From IMG/VR virus record IMGVR_UViG_3300012271_000928, positions 62,001 through 126,000 of that record: a stretch of 64,000 nucleotides of DNA; one strand, written 5' to 3'. Positions 23,885 to 34,413 of the stretch are shown one piece after another; position 1 is the stretch's first letter; each line of letters starts with the position of its first letter. The position numbers and the translations under genes were made by a program. The DNA comes from a virus. The notes under the pieces were generated by a model. It was given only the letters and a program-made list of their open reading frames with translations, made no database searches and had not been told where the DNA came from.

Positions 23885-24550
23885 TCAGATGCGCTGGTCG
23901 ATCACGAGTTCAGCGTGGACAGCATCGGGCACGATCGTGATCACGCCGATTCGAGTAGCTCCCGCGAGAACCTCGTCGCCGTTGGCGACCTCGTGAATGT
24001 CCGCATCCTCACTACCCGCAGCCGAAACCGCCGAGGTGAGGTACCCGTTGACACTCGCGTAAACCCACAGGCCGTTCTCGTAGATCAGCGGATCGCCCGC
24101 CGCCCCCGAGGTGGTGCCGGCAAGGCCGGGCGCCAGAACAGCGGTCTCGTAGAGACGGAGACCCATGGTGCCCTGAGCCGACACGTAGGTGCCCTTGCCC
24201 GAAGCCACCGCAGGGGTGTTCTCGTAGGCGCTGCCCGCTGCGTCGTTGACGAAGAGTCCAACGGGACGGATCGCACCAGCGGCCGCCGCTGCGCCCGTGG
24301 GGCCGCCAACGAAGCCGTTACCGGCTGCCGGACGCGTGAACGCTATCGAACCGCCGAGGACGCCGCGCTTGGGCGCGGGGGGAAGAGTGGTCGAAACCGT
24401 ACCCGCCGCCGAAACGATGGGGGGGTTCTGCTGCTGGAACGCATCCAAGGTCAGCTCGGCCGCAAACGTGTTGCGGATACCGACGTAAAGAATGCGAAGG
24501 GCGGAAGACGACTCGGTGAAGTCGCCGCTTGCCTGTCCGGGGAGTGCCAT
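23885..24550 (-). CDS. Head decoration-like protein
   Basis: A 221-residue protein after GGAG. It is Ala/Gly/Thr-rich and poor in charges, with beta-strand pattern (RILYVGIRNTFAAELTLDAF, GLWVYASVNGYLTSAVS) and a closing DADIHEVANGDEVLAGATRI. Position directly before the capsid gene and composition suggest a capsid decoration or head fibre protein. No specific family was recognised. Confidence 0.5.
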   Translation of the reverse strand: MALPGQASGDFTESSSALRILYVGIRNTFAAELTLDAFQQQNPPIVSAAGTVSTTLPPAPKRGVLGGSIAFTRPAAGNGFVGGPTGAAAAAGAIRPVGLFVNDAAGSAYENTPAVASGKGTYVSAQGTMGLRLYETAVLAPGLAGTTSGAAGDPLIYENGLWVYASVNGYLTSAVSAAGSEDADIHEVANGDEVLAGATRIGVITIVPDAVHAELVIDQRI

Positions 24551-24633
24551 GATCTTTCTCCTATCGAGAAAAGTGGGTTAGTTGCTACACTTACGCTATA
24601 TATGTGAAGTCGGTTACGTACTTCCGGCCGATC

Positions 24634-26052
<1,419 letters not shown>

Positions 26053-26211
26053 TGATGCCTCCTGCGCAGGGGGTTCTTCGGTTTCGTAAATCCGGTAGCT
26101 GACCCCTTGCACAGAGGCAGCTTGCAAACACCGGTGGTACAAGTAGATTACTTAAAAATTTGTTGACTTTTCTCGAAGACCTGAGATAAACAGGCCTTTA
26201 AAGAGGGGTAG

Positions 26212-27735
26212 TCAATTAAGAAAACGAGAGTGGGACAGAGCAGCGGCAGCCTCTGGTCGAGTCGGAACCCTTCCGTGCTGCTTGGTGAAGGTCTTGAGGT
26301 ACTCCATATTGGAGCCGTATCGGCAAATACCACCAACCTTGATGAGCGTGGCGTAGAAGTCCATCGGAAGCATCTCACGATCCGAGCCTTCACGATCAGC
26401 AAGGATCAGGGCCCCCACGATGTCCGTGTTGGCGAAGCGAGGCTTGAGGGTCTCGTAGTGCTCGGGCTTGTCCATCGTATAGAGCAGCGCGAAGATTCGG
26501 CGGCGACGGTTGATGTCCGACAGCTCTCGTGCGTAGCGACGAGAGAAGATCGCATACGCCGTACGCGCGATCGAGGAGTGCTGGATGGAGTCGTTAGGAG
26601 CCATCTCCCCCTCAGGCATGTCCTTGGTCTCGGGAGCGTCGCGAAGGTCATCACGCAGTTCGCGCATGGCCTTGTCTTTGACCTTCTCCTTGAACTGCTC
26701 TACCGCCTCGTCGACCGGGTTCTTGGGAGCCTCTTCCTCCTCACCGCCTTCCTCATCCTCATCGAAGCCGAACGCCAGCTTGAGCTGCGAGTTGACCTCC
26801 TCCCTGGCAATACGTGCCGAGAGAGCTGCGGTCTTGCGGAACATGTCCGTCCACTCCGCCTGGATACCAGCAGGAACCGTATAAGCGTGCTGAATGCGAG
26901 CCTCAAGGTCCGTGGTCTCATACCGAGAAGGAGTATGCGTCGTAGGACCTCCGGGAAGCACCGACCTCAACACGGCGCCCTTGAACGCGGGATTGCCCAC
27001 CCACGAGCCCTCGATGAAGCTCACCGAGTCTGGATCAGTGTGGTGACCACAAAGCTCCGCCACGACGTGAATCGCTCCATCGGGACCGACGAACTTGTTG
27101 CCCTTCTCATACTTGACGTGACGACACAGCTCCGCGTCATCCTTGGCGCGGTTGCCGCACTTGGTGCACGTCGAATAGGCGATGGTGCAGCCCATGGACA
27201 GCGTGTTCAGCTCACCGCTCTCAATGCGTGCGATGAGATCGCGGTGCTTGCGGTCCGTCGCCACCAGGATGTCTACGTAAACCGTATCACCCAGATCACG
27301 CGCCACTGCGTCAATGATCTTGCCCTTGGACAGCTCCGGGATCTGGATATGCTCGACGTAGTTCTCGGCTCCCACGAACGTCTGATACGTCGCCATGAGG
27401 AGCTTACGCTCCCAGGCGTCGCCGTTGGCGTTGATGTACTTGGAGCACCCAGGAGTGATCAGATAGTCCGAGTACGGACGGTTGATGCTCTCACCATCAT
27501 CGTTCTGGACGCTGGCTCCCGTCTTGACGTTAGGAGCCTCATCCACGTCTACCGATGCGATGATCGTGCAGTGCGTCAGGAGGTACTTGTCGGGGCTAAA
27601 CTTGCCCAGAAGGTCCGACGCCGTACGGCTGCGATGCGCGCCCGCAGTCACAGCGTTGGCACGCGTCACGTTCCACTGGTCCACGCCAATGATTGGATGC
27701 TGTACCACAGCGTTTGCAATACGAATCATGGCCAT
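26212..27735 (-). CDS. Probable prohead maturation protease with zinc-binding insert
   Basis: A 507-residue protein. The N-terminal 290 residues have the layout of prohead proteases of large phages: LTHCTIIASVDVD, later SDYLITPGCSKYIN, VDILVATDRKHRDLIARIES and GELNTLSMGC. A Cys/His cluster follows (CTKCGNRAKDDAELCRHV, later AELCGHH), probably a zinc site. Candidate catalytic residues are His at 55 and Ser at the GELNTLSMG segment, but this is not certain. The C-terminal part has an acidic linker (DEDEEGGEEEEAP) and helices. Position in front of the scaffold-like and capsid genes agrees. Confidence 0.55.
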   Translation of the reverse strand: MAMIRIANAVVQHPIIGVDQWNVTRANAVTAGAHRSRTASDLLGKFSPDKYLLTHCTIIASVDVDEAPNVKTGASVQNDDGESINRPYSDYLITPGCSKYINANGDAWERKLLMATYQTFVGAENYVEHIQIPELSKGKIIDAVARDLGDTVYVDILVATDRKHRDLIARIESGELNTLSMGCTIAYSTCTKCGNRAKDDAELCRHVKYEKGNKFVGPDGAIHVVAELCGHHTDPDSVSFIEGSWVGNPAFKGAVLRSVLPGGPTTHTPSRYETTDLEARIQHAYTVPAGIQAEWTDMFRKTAALSARIAREEVNSQLKLAFGFDEDEEGGEEEEAPKNPVDEAVEQFKEKVKDKAMRELRDDLRDAPETKDMPEGEMAPNDSIQHSSIARTAYAIFSRRYARELSDINRRRRIFALLYTMDKPEHYETLKPRFANTDIVGALILADREGSDREMLPMDFYATLIKVGGICRYGSNMEYLKTFTKQHGRVPTRPEAAAALSHSRFLN

Positions 27736-27738
27736 GGG

Positions 27739-28032
27739 TCACTCCGGGGGGGCTACGTGCGTTAGCAGGGGAAGAAGATGGGGACGAAGTTCAGGACGCT
27801 CAAACGCCAACTCTACGAGATCCTCGAAGAGCGTAGACGGAGCCTCCGTACGGCTCGGCGCCTGACTCAACAGATTCAACAGCCTCAACCCCGCACCATG
27901 CTGAGCAGAAGAAGGAGAGCCCATGGACGCCTGGAGGCCACGGCCAAAGTAGGCACGCACCGCGTCCGCGAGGGCCCCATCCTGTCCACCCCGTTCCCGG
28001 AGAGCCTCCATGATCGCGTCTTGACTGGTCAT
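27739..28032 (-). CDS. Small protein with C-terminal copy of the tag-like motif
   Basis: The ATG at 28032 overlaps the TGA of the upstream gene (ATGA). The 97-residue product starts MTSQDAIMEALRERGGQDG and ends FEDLVELAFERPELRPHLLP plus 10 residues; PELRPHLLPLL is the tag core seen at the N-terminus of other proteins, here at the C-terminus. Function unknown. Confidence 0.6.
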   Translation of the reverse strand: MTSQDAIMEALRERGGQDGALADAVRAYFGRGLQASMGSPSSAQHGAGLRLLNLLSQAPSRTEAPSTLFEDLVELAFERPELRPHLLPLLTHVAPPE

Positions 28033-28442
28033 CGTACGTGATCCGAAAGCTTCTGGTTGATGCGCCCGAACAGGTCGTCGAGAGACTCGTGCTGTCCGGT
28101 CTCCCATTTGTGGAACTGAGCATCCTGGAAGCTCGTACCCACGTGAAGCATGGTCTCGATGTCGTAGCCGTCGCCTTTGTGAACGATGTCAAACTTGACC
28201 CGCCACTGGATTTGGGAGAGCTGCCCCTCCAGGTAACCCGGCTCACGCTTGGTGATCGAAGTCGAGTAGGTACAAGACGTGGCGAAAGCCTCCGTCAGCT
28301 CCGCCAGAAAGTGATTGCGCACGAAGTCGAAGATGGACACGTCCAACGTCGACAACCCCGCTCGTTTGAGCACAGGACCCAACGCGTCCCGGAGACCGGG
28401 GCGCGCCAAGGCGAGTCCAATGAGTTGTTCATGCAGCGCCAT
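28029..28442 (-). CDS. Protein with divergent N-terminal tag
   Basis: A 137-residue protein. The first 28 residues (LHEQLIGLALARPGLRDALG, then PVLKRAG) are a divergent form of the tag. The remainder is an alpha/beta domain (about 38-125) with VRNHFLAELTEAFATSCTYS, WRVKFDIVHKGDGYDIETML and a C-terminal helix. Function unknown. Confidence 0.6.
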   Translation of the reverse strand: MALHEQLIGLALARPGLRDALGPVLKRAGLSTLDVSIFDFVRNHFLAELTEAFATSCTYSTSITKREPGYLEGQLSQIQWRVKFDIVHKGDGYDIETMLHVGTSFQDAQFHKWETGQHESLDDLFGRINQKLSDHVR

Positions 28443-28468
28443 ATGGTAGGCCTTTCGAGAGTCTGAAC

Positions 28469-29218
28469 TCAGATCCAGTCGTTGAGGACCGAATTCGAGT
28501 CGCTGAAGCTAAGCCCGTCGTCCTCGCAGTCCCCGGTATCCGACGCTGGGTCATTCGGGTCTACGAGATCACACGGCTGAATCAGAAACAGGCACTCGGG
28601 GCACGCATACAACTTGGTGCGCTTTTGGTAGATGGTGCGACCCATCTGAGTCTTGCACCTGGGACATCCCAGATTGCCAGACTCACGCTCGGCCTGGGTC
28701 GTCACGTACTGACGCCCCTTCTGCTTCCAGTAGATGGCCACGCGTCGAGACGGCTCGTAAACAAACGAAATCGCCTCACGAACAGGACCATCTCCCAGAG
28801 TGTCGGAGAACGTCGCCGCCATCTTGAGGTACGCGTCCATCTCCTGGATGCCAGCCTCGCGCATGCGCCAAGCGGTCTCCTTGAGATGAGCCGTATGATT
28901 GGAGTACGCACTGGCCACGCGCTCAATCGGCTCAGTCCCATAACCACCCTTGCGACGGTCATAAGAATCGAGGAAGTCGCCCGCTACTGCCGGGCTCTTG
29001 TTGACGCGTACCAGGAGGTCTGGGCTCATCCGATCAGTTCCCCACGGGAACGCAACGTCAACGAAGCCGATGCCCTTGAGCACCGCTTCTACGCGACCTT
29101 CGAGGAAGTTAGCGAACTCCTTTCCCCGCACCGCGTCCACCTTGCGCACGAACTCACCCACAGTAAACTGGGCTGCGAGCGCTTGGTGGTCGATGTAGCT
29201 ATTCTTGTGGTGACTCAT
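28469..29218 (-). CDS. Unknown protein with C-terminal zinc ribbon
   Basis: The ATG at 29218 follows GGAGG by 8 nt; a longer frame upstream overlaps the next gene and is not favoured. The 249-residue product has CPRCKTQMG and YACPECLFLI about 20 residues apart (about residues 188-215), a four-cysteine zinc ribbon, after a 180-residue globular domain with EWxx-poor, Tyr-rich sequence. It ends acidic. Function unknown; it sits in the head module. Confidence 0.65.
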   Translation of the reverse strand: MSHHKNSYIDHQALAAQFTVGEFVRKVDAVRGKEFANFLEGRVEAVLKGIGFVDVAFPWGTDRMSPDLLVRVNKSPAVAGDFLDSYDRRKGGYGTEPIERVASAYSNHTAHLKETAWRMREAGIQEMDAYLKMAATFSDTLGDGPVREAISFVYEPSRRVAIYWKQKGRQYVTTQAERESGNLGCPRCKTQMGRTIYQKRTKLYACPECLFLIQPCDLVDPNDPASDTGDCEDDGLSFSDSNSVLNDWI

Positions 29219-29234
29219 TAGAGGCCCCTCCTGA

Positions 29235-29669
29235 TCACCAGTTGCGCCAATCGGTGTCCGCGTCCGAGGCATCCATCTCCCACCAGTTGTCCGAGGAATC
29301 AACCTCGTTGCTGGAGTCCTCGCCACCGGGGGTCGAGTTGCCGGGCGTCAGCTCCGGGTGGTCAATGAGCTGGTCGAACGTGTCGTCGCGGAAGTGATCC
29401 ATGTAGGGCTCATCCGAGTCCATCTGGTTGTCCACGGGGCCCGCGTCGTCGAACGTGGACATGTAGTCCTCGTCCTTCTCGTGCTCGACCACATCAGCGT
29501 CACGACCGACCATGCGCTCAAGGCGATCCGACGACTGGTCCAGGGAGAGGGCGATCTCATACCCCTGAGCTGCCGTCATCCCGTACTGCGCGGGGTTCGA
29601 CTGCACGGCGGTCGCCATACGGTCCATGTACTGCGTCAAGCGCTTAACGTCGGCCTTCTTGATGAACAT
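29235..29669 (-). CDS. Small acidic protein of the head region
   Basis: A 144-residue protein after GAGG. Residues 1-60 are helical (KKADVKRLTQYMDRMATAVQ, AAQGYEIALSLDQ). The last 85 residues are very acidic and polar (DDAGPVDNQMDSDEPYMDHF), probably disordered. A TTGACA is present in the upstream gap (29745-29755, minus strand), but no good -10 follows. Function unknown. Confidence 0.6.
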   Translation of the reverse strand: MFIKKADVKRLTQYMDRMATAVQSNPAQYGMTAAQGYEIALSLDQSSDRLERMVGRDADVVEHEKDEDYMSTFDDAGPVDNQMDSDEPYMDHFRDDTFDQLIDHPELTPGNSTPGGEDSSNEVDSSDNWWEMDASDADTDWRNW

Positions 29670-29752
29670 TTCTTACCTCTTCGGAGGGTGTTAGTGGCGG
29701 CGACACACCTGAGGCGTGCTCCCCGACCGGAAGTATCAAAGGATTATTACTG

Positions 29753-31852
29753 TCAAGTCGTGATACGCTTTAGGATCGTCAACAGGCGATCGTAGGTGGG
29801 CGCGTCGATCATGCCTGCGTAGCGGTAGCCGCTGGCAGTCAGGATACCGAGGTCCAGGGCTGTGCCATAGAGAGAGTCCTCAGAAGCTCCCGGCATATCC
29901 CGCACAAACGAGAGGCGATCCGTCTCCAGCCAAACCTTGGCCTCCGACAGGATCTCCGCGTAATCCTCGTTGAGCAGCGACATCGAACCCGACGGGAGCG
30001 TCCAGTTCGGAGACGGCGGCCTCTCCGAAACCGGCAAGCGACCGGGAAGGCCTCTGTACTGAGCCACGCGGTTGCGTCGAGAGAGTGCACGGGTGAAGCC
30101 GTCGGAGAAGGCCTGAGCTGTTTTGTTTGACTTCATGAGGTCCTCCAAGAGAGACGTAAAGAACGCAGCAAACGACGAGTCTACCGCCTCGGGGGTCTTG
30201 GTACTCTCCTGATCCTTCTTGCGGCGCGTCAAGTAGACCTTGACCTGCACCGGATCAAATACACGCGCTCGGCCCGGCTCCTCCGGAGAGAGGCGGAGCT
30301 GCTCAAAGTAACCCTTGGTCAAGAAGTCCGCTGTCAGCTCGTCCATAAGACGCTGCTTGAACGCGGGCTCCAGGATAGCCGTCGCAGCCTGAGTGTTCGG
30401 ACCGATATCGAGAGCCATACGGTAACCGGGTTCGTCCTTGACAAGCTCCACAAGGTCTTTATCGGATAGCTTGCGGATCTTCTCCACGAAATCAGATACC
30501 TGAGCCTCATCCGTAAAGTCGACCTCGGAGGGTTTCAGCCCATCTCCGCTCGCAGCCTCCAGACGAGACAGCACACGCCCATAGGTCGTCGTCTCATCCG
30601 GAGCCTTCTTGCGCGACAAGGATACAAGGGGCTCCTTCAGCTCCGTGTAATACTTCTGCGCGGAGGAGCCCTTCTCCGAGTCCTTGATGAGCGCATCAAG
30701 CTGGGCCACACCTGCGTCCACATCCTTCTGAGAGGAGAAGAGGGCCGCCTGATACAGCTTGGGGCTATCGTAGTTGAGCTGGCGAACCAAGCCACGATCA
30801 CTCAACGCGTTCAAGGCCTTCTTGTCGGGCAAGAGAGACTCAAGCGTGTTCTCCTCTCCCAGAGACGGGAGGTTACGCAGGCGAGCGCGCGCGCCCTCGA
30901 AGACTGACTTCACCTGCTCGTAGTACATGCGCTGGACAGGGTTGTTCTCGAACCCGGCCTGCGTCAGCTTCTCGGAGACGTCCTGGAGCGCTGAATCGTG
31001 ATCGTACACGTCCCAGTTGCTCGCATGGTCTTCCAGGACCTTCTTTGTGTCCGCGTCCAGCTCCCCACGAAACCCCTCAGGCATCTCGTCCATACCCTTG
31101 GGGTAGGAGGCCTTCTGCTCCATCATCACGCGCTGTGCAGCCTGAGCCTGCACCGAGTCCGGGTCATCCGAGACGCCCACATCATACAGGTCATCATAGG
31201 ACGCACCTGAATCACGAAAGGCCTGCGCCTGTGTATCAATGAGCACCTGCCGCTGCTCTCCACGGGAGTCGTCGATATTATCTGGGACCACCTCCTCGCC
31301 AGAGACCTCCGGAACGTTGTCACGCATCTCGTTTAGAAGCTCTCGCTCCATGTCCGTGATCGCGTCATCGTCCTCCCCCTCTTCTCCTGCGTCACCGGAC
31401 GCAGCCTCCGCGCTCTCTTCACCGGCATCAGCCTCCTCCGGCTCTTCACGGATCTTGAGCTGGCGAGGGTTCTTGGGCTTCTCCGCCTCACCCTCGGAGT
31501 CCTTTGCAGACTCATCCTCCTCGGAGCCGCCCTCCTCCGAGTCTTTGACCACGTGATCCTTACGGTCCGCACCTGGATGAGCCTCCTGATACGTGTCCCA
31601 GGCCTCCTCGGTGGCGAACTCAGCCCCCATGAACAGACGTGAGACACGCTGGGCGAGAGTCTCCCCACCAATGTCTTTGTAGTTGAGCGAGAGGTCCCTG
31701 TCCTTGCCGTCCGTGTCCTTGTCCTTGGGCTGGATGCGGCCGCGCTCCTTGTCCCGGCGAGGAGGCTTGTTCTTGGGAGAGGGACGCACCAAGCGCTCCG
31801 CCTCCTCTTGCTCGCGCTCCGCGTCGCTCTTCGTGGCTTTACGGTGTGTCAT
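29753..31852 (-). CDS. Large acidic virion-associated protein
   Basis: The ATG at 31852 overlaps the end of the portal gene by 14 nt and has GAGGA upstream. The 699-residue product has a basic N-terminus, a segment ATEEAWDTYQEAHPGADRKD, then a long acidic low-complexity region (about 105-200; GEEGEDDDAITDME), and a helical C-terminal 450 residues. The TEEA...HPxAD segment recalls one I know from many uncultured-phage proteins, from memory only. Placement right after portal suggests a head-associated or internal protein. No enzyme motif is recognised. Confidence 0.6.
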   Translation of the reverse strand: MTHRKATKSDAEREQEEAERLVRPSPKNKPPRRDKERGRIQPKDKDTDGKDRDLSLNYKDIGGETLAQRVSRLFMGAEFATEEAWDTYQEAHPGADRKDHVVKDSEEGGSEEDESAKDSEGEAEKPKNPRQLKIREEPEEADAGEESAEAASGDAGEEGEDDDAITDMERELLNEMRDNVPEVSGEEVVPDNIDDSRGEQRQVLIDTQAQAFRDSGASYDDLYDVGVSDDPDSVQAQAAQRVMMEQKASYPKGMDEMPEGFRGELDADTKKVLEDHASNWDVYDHDSALQDVSEKLTQAGFENNPVQRMYYEQVKSVFEGARARLRNLPSLGEENTLESLLPDKKALNALSDRGLVRQLNYDSPKLYQAALFSSQKDVDAGVAQLDALIKDSEKGSSAQKYYTELKEPLVSLSRKKAPDETTTYGRVLSRLEAASGDGLKPSEVDFTDEAQVSDFVEKIRKLSDKDLVELVKDEPGYRMALDIGPNTQAATAILEPAFKQRLMDELTADFLTKGYFEQLRLSPEEPGRARVFDPVQVKVYLTRRKKDQESTKTPEAVDSSFAAFFTSLLEDLMKSNKTAQAFSDGFTRALSRRNRVAQYRGLPGRLPVSERPPSPNWTLPSGSMSLLNEDYAEILSEAKVWLETDRLSFVRDMPGASEDSLYGTALDLGILTASGYRYAGMIDAPTYDRLLTILKRITT

Positions 31853-33791
31853 CGGTCTTGTCCTCGCGTTGCGTGTGAGATGCACTCATCATACGGCGCA
31901 CCTGTTCCCCAAGCTGGGGATTCGACTGCAAGGCTCCTGTAATGTACGACGCCAGATCCTGGACGCTCGACGGGATAACCCCCGGCGACGGCTGCGAACC
32001 CTGTACCGACCCGAAGCGCGAGTTGGTGTCCTTGGGAGGGCTGTAGGACAGCTTGAGGTAGTCCGCAGTACGCTCCAGGAGATCGGTCTGCTCCGGAAGC
32101 GCGCGACCAACCTCCGAGTAGGAGGACCTCAGGATCTCGTTGAAGAGCGAGTCGTTCATCGTCAAGAAGTCCTGACGCAGACGCTCCTCGACAGCCTGAG
32201 GGTCCAGGTTGAACAGCTCCAGGATGTACCCCACGCTCAAGCTGCCCTTCTGATACAGGTTGAACATCGCATCGAACGTGTCCCTGTTGTCTCGAAGGGC
32301 CAGACGCGTAAAGCTCAGCTCGGGGTAGAGCACCACCAAGTTGCCAAACTCGTCCACCTCCGTGTAGCCCTTCTTGATGGCCACGGGACGGAACAGGTTC
32401 TCCTCCACGTACTGCTGGATACGCTCGCGATAGAGCATGTAGCGCGTGTTGATCACCTCGATGTTGATACGCTCGCCCGAGTAGCTCGACTCACCCGTGA
32501 GCATCGACTGAGTGACACCCAGACCGGCAAAGAGCTGACGATCCGTAATGTCGTACTCACCCGCCAAGTCCAGGAGCCTGTCTCGGGCCGAGATCTCCTC
32601 CCAGGTGACCTGGAAGTTGGTGATCAGCGAGTAATCCGGGTCCATGAGCAGGAGGTCAACCTGCTCGCGCAGATCCTCCACGTCCGCCAGGGACATGTCC
32701 TCCGCATACACGAGCCTCTTGGGCGTCATGGCCCTGGACGCAATGGAGGTCTGAGCTTGACGCAGCTTGTCTCGGTACACCAGGGTGCGCATCACCGACT
32801 GAAGAATCGACTCGCCGTGATCCTTACCCGCTTGACGGTTGCGCGACAAGTGGTATACAAAGGAGCCCTTCTCCGGGTCTGTACCCAGGGGGAGGTTCAT
32901 ATCCTGAGAGATGTACTCAATGATCTGCTCCGGGACATCCTCCAGCGCCTCAATAGCGGACTCGTCCCCTGCCATGGCAGCCTTGACCAGACCTTGAGTG
33001 GCGCCGTCAGGGATCAGCTCGACCTTGTACTTGTGTGAAAAGGAGTACGTCTCCAGAGAGACCTGATCGGGCGGGAGGATGATCACCCGGTCCCAACCTC
33101 GATAGTGAGCCTGCCGGTACGTCGCGATGGCCTCTTCAGCATCGGACCGACGAACCACGCGCATGGACGTCTCCCCCGTCTCCGTGTCCAGATGGTTGAG
33201 GGTCTCGGTGAAGACGTACTCCGGAACCTCAGGCTCGGTGTCCTCCGCGAACAGGAAGGCCTCCCCGATCACGTAGAACTCTCGGGTCGCATCCACGAGG
33301 ACGTTGAGGAGGTCTATCTTCTTGACCATCTCCTCGTAGAACCTCAGGATCTCGCGATTCTTCTTGGCGTCCGTGCCCTTGGGCATGGTCAAACGCAGCT
33401 TGGAGAGCGGCAGCTCCGTGTGGAGGATCACCGCCTGCTGGACGTAGGGATCGTTGTTGTAGAAGAAGCGGTAGTACGACCGCATCTCAGCAAGGTTTTG
33501 CGGAAGCTCCAGGAAGTCCGTAGAGAGCTGCGGGGAGTACACGTTGGTGGCGCTGCCCATCGTCACGCCCGCGCCCCCACCAAAGCCGCCGCCGCCGCCG
33601 CCGCCGCCGCCACCGAAGCCATAACCGTATGAGCCCGATCCCCCGATGTAGTTGGCTGTGCGGTTCAGACGCGACGCAATCCGAGAAGAAGGACGCACCT
33701 CGGCCAGACCCTGCGACGCGATCACCTTGCGGACGTGGGACACCGAAGAGACAATCTCGGCCTGCTCATTCTGTTCACGCAACGTAGCCAT
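31839..33791 (-). CDS. Portal protein
   Basis: A 650-residue protein after GGAGAG. The segment MRSYYRFFYNNDPYVQQAVI followed by a helical clip/stem region, LLNVLVDATREFYVIGEAFL, DRVIILPPDQVSLETYSF and, later, LGVTQSMLTGESSYSG with ERINIEVINTRYMLYRERIQ, has the order of portal proteins of large tailed phages. It forms the dodecameric head vertex through which DNA passes. Residues about 58-75 are a Gly run encoded by GCC repeats on the plus strand, a likely flexible linker or slippage-prone tract. It is encoded one small operon step after the large terminase. Confidence 0.85.
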   Translation of the reverse strand: MATLREQNEQAEIVSSVSHVRKVIASQGLAEVRPSSRIASRLNRTANYIGGSGSYGYGFGGGGGGGGGGFGGGAGVTMGSATNVYSPQLSTDFLELPQNLAEMRSYYRFFYNNDPYVQQAVILHTELPLSKLRLTMPKGTDAKKNREILRFYEEMVKKIDLLNVLVDATREFYVIGEAFLFAEDTEPEVPEYVFTETLNHLDTETGETSMRVVRRSDAEEAIATYRQAHYRGWDRVIILPPDQVSLETYSFSHKYKVELIPDGATQGLVKAAMAGDESAIEALEDVPEQIIEYISQDMNLPLGTDPEKGSFVYHLSRNRQAGKDHGESILQSVMRTLVYRDKLRQAQTSIASRAMTPKRLVYAEDMSLADVEDLREQVDLLLMDPDYSLITNFQVTWEEISARDRLLDLAGEYDITDRQLFAGLGVTQSMLTGESSYSGERINIEVINTRYMLYRERIQQYVEENLFRPVAIKKGYTEVDEFGNLVVLYPELSFTRLALRDNRDTFDAMFNLYQKGSLSVGYILELFNLDPQAVEERLRQDFLTMNDSLFNEILRSSYSEVGRALPEQTDLLERTADYLKLSYSPPKDTNSRFGSVQGSQPSPGVIPSSVQDLASYITGALQSNPQLGEQVRRMMSASHTQREDKTDDTP

Positions 33792-33805
33792 TTAAAACTC
33801 TCCCT

Positions 33806-34186
33806 TCACTGATTCAAAAACCGGCTCAGAATGCGCTCCAGGTCAAACTCAATCGTGTTTGCCTGTTCTGCCAACTTCCGGCTGTCCTGCTGCTGACGCT
33901 CACTACGACGTGATCGACGCTCTTGCGCTCTTGTCCGAGCGCCAACGATCCGCCTCTTGAGACTGCGTACCATGCCCGCACCTTCAAGGCTTGAAGTCAT
34001 TGATACAAAATTGCGAGCTTCCCGACGAACTTGACCCGACAGGTCTCGATCCTCTCGAACCATCTCATTGAGGTCCATGGTCATACGAGCAAGCGTGCGT
34101 GCTTCCCGAAGCATCGCAGCCTCTACACGCTCCATCTCACGCACGTGCGACTCGATCGCGTCAAAGTCTTCCTGGTCCATACTCAT
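33806..34186 (-). CDS. Basic coiled-coil small protein
   Basis: A 126-residue protein whose ATG overlaps the TGA of the gene before it (ATGAG). It is helical throughout with many Arg (RSLKRRIVGARTRAQERRSR) in the second half and heptad patterns in the first (VREMERVEAAMLREARTLAR). It may bind DNA or act as a scaffold helper between terminase and portal. Function unknown. Confidence 0.6.
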   Translation of the reverse strand: MSMDQEDFDAIESHVREMERVEAAMLREARTLARMTMDLNEMVREDRDLSGQVRREARNFVSMTSSLEGAGMVRSLKRRIVGARTRAQERRSRRSERQQQDSRKLAEQANTIEFDLERILSRFLNQ

Positions 34187-34410
34187 TTGCGTCCCTTGGA
34201 CTTTTTCTCACTCAGGTACGCCCGGCAGCACTTCTTGAGCACCGTCCACGCCTCCGGATCACCCTTGGCCAACGCCTCCCAGGTTCCCCCCGCCTGCTCG
34301 TATAGCTCGACGACCTCATCGTACATGGCCTCCTCGCGAGACCCTACGCCCATCTTACGAAGAGCTTCGTCCACGCTCATGTGGCAAAAACGGTCATGCT
34401 GCTTGGGCAT
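34183..34410 (-). CDS. Small protein between terminase and portal
   Basis: A 75-residue helical protein (MPKQHDRFCHMSVDEALRKM..., ending SEKKSKGRK). It starts 4 nt from the end of the large terminase gene and overlaps the next gene, so it is in the packaging operon. No family is recognised. Confidence 0.6.
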   Translation of the reverse strand: MPKQHDRFCHMSVDEALRKMGVGSREEAMYDEVVELYEQAGGTWEALAKGDPEAWTVLKKCCRAYLSEKKSKGRK

Positions 34411-34413
34411 TGT

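Noticed and set aside
26230-27765. Plus-strand frame of 511 codons opposite the protease-like gene
   Set aside because: The minus-strand frame has a coherent protein with a zinc site in the head-gene order; this frame is its shadow.
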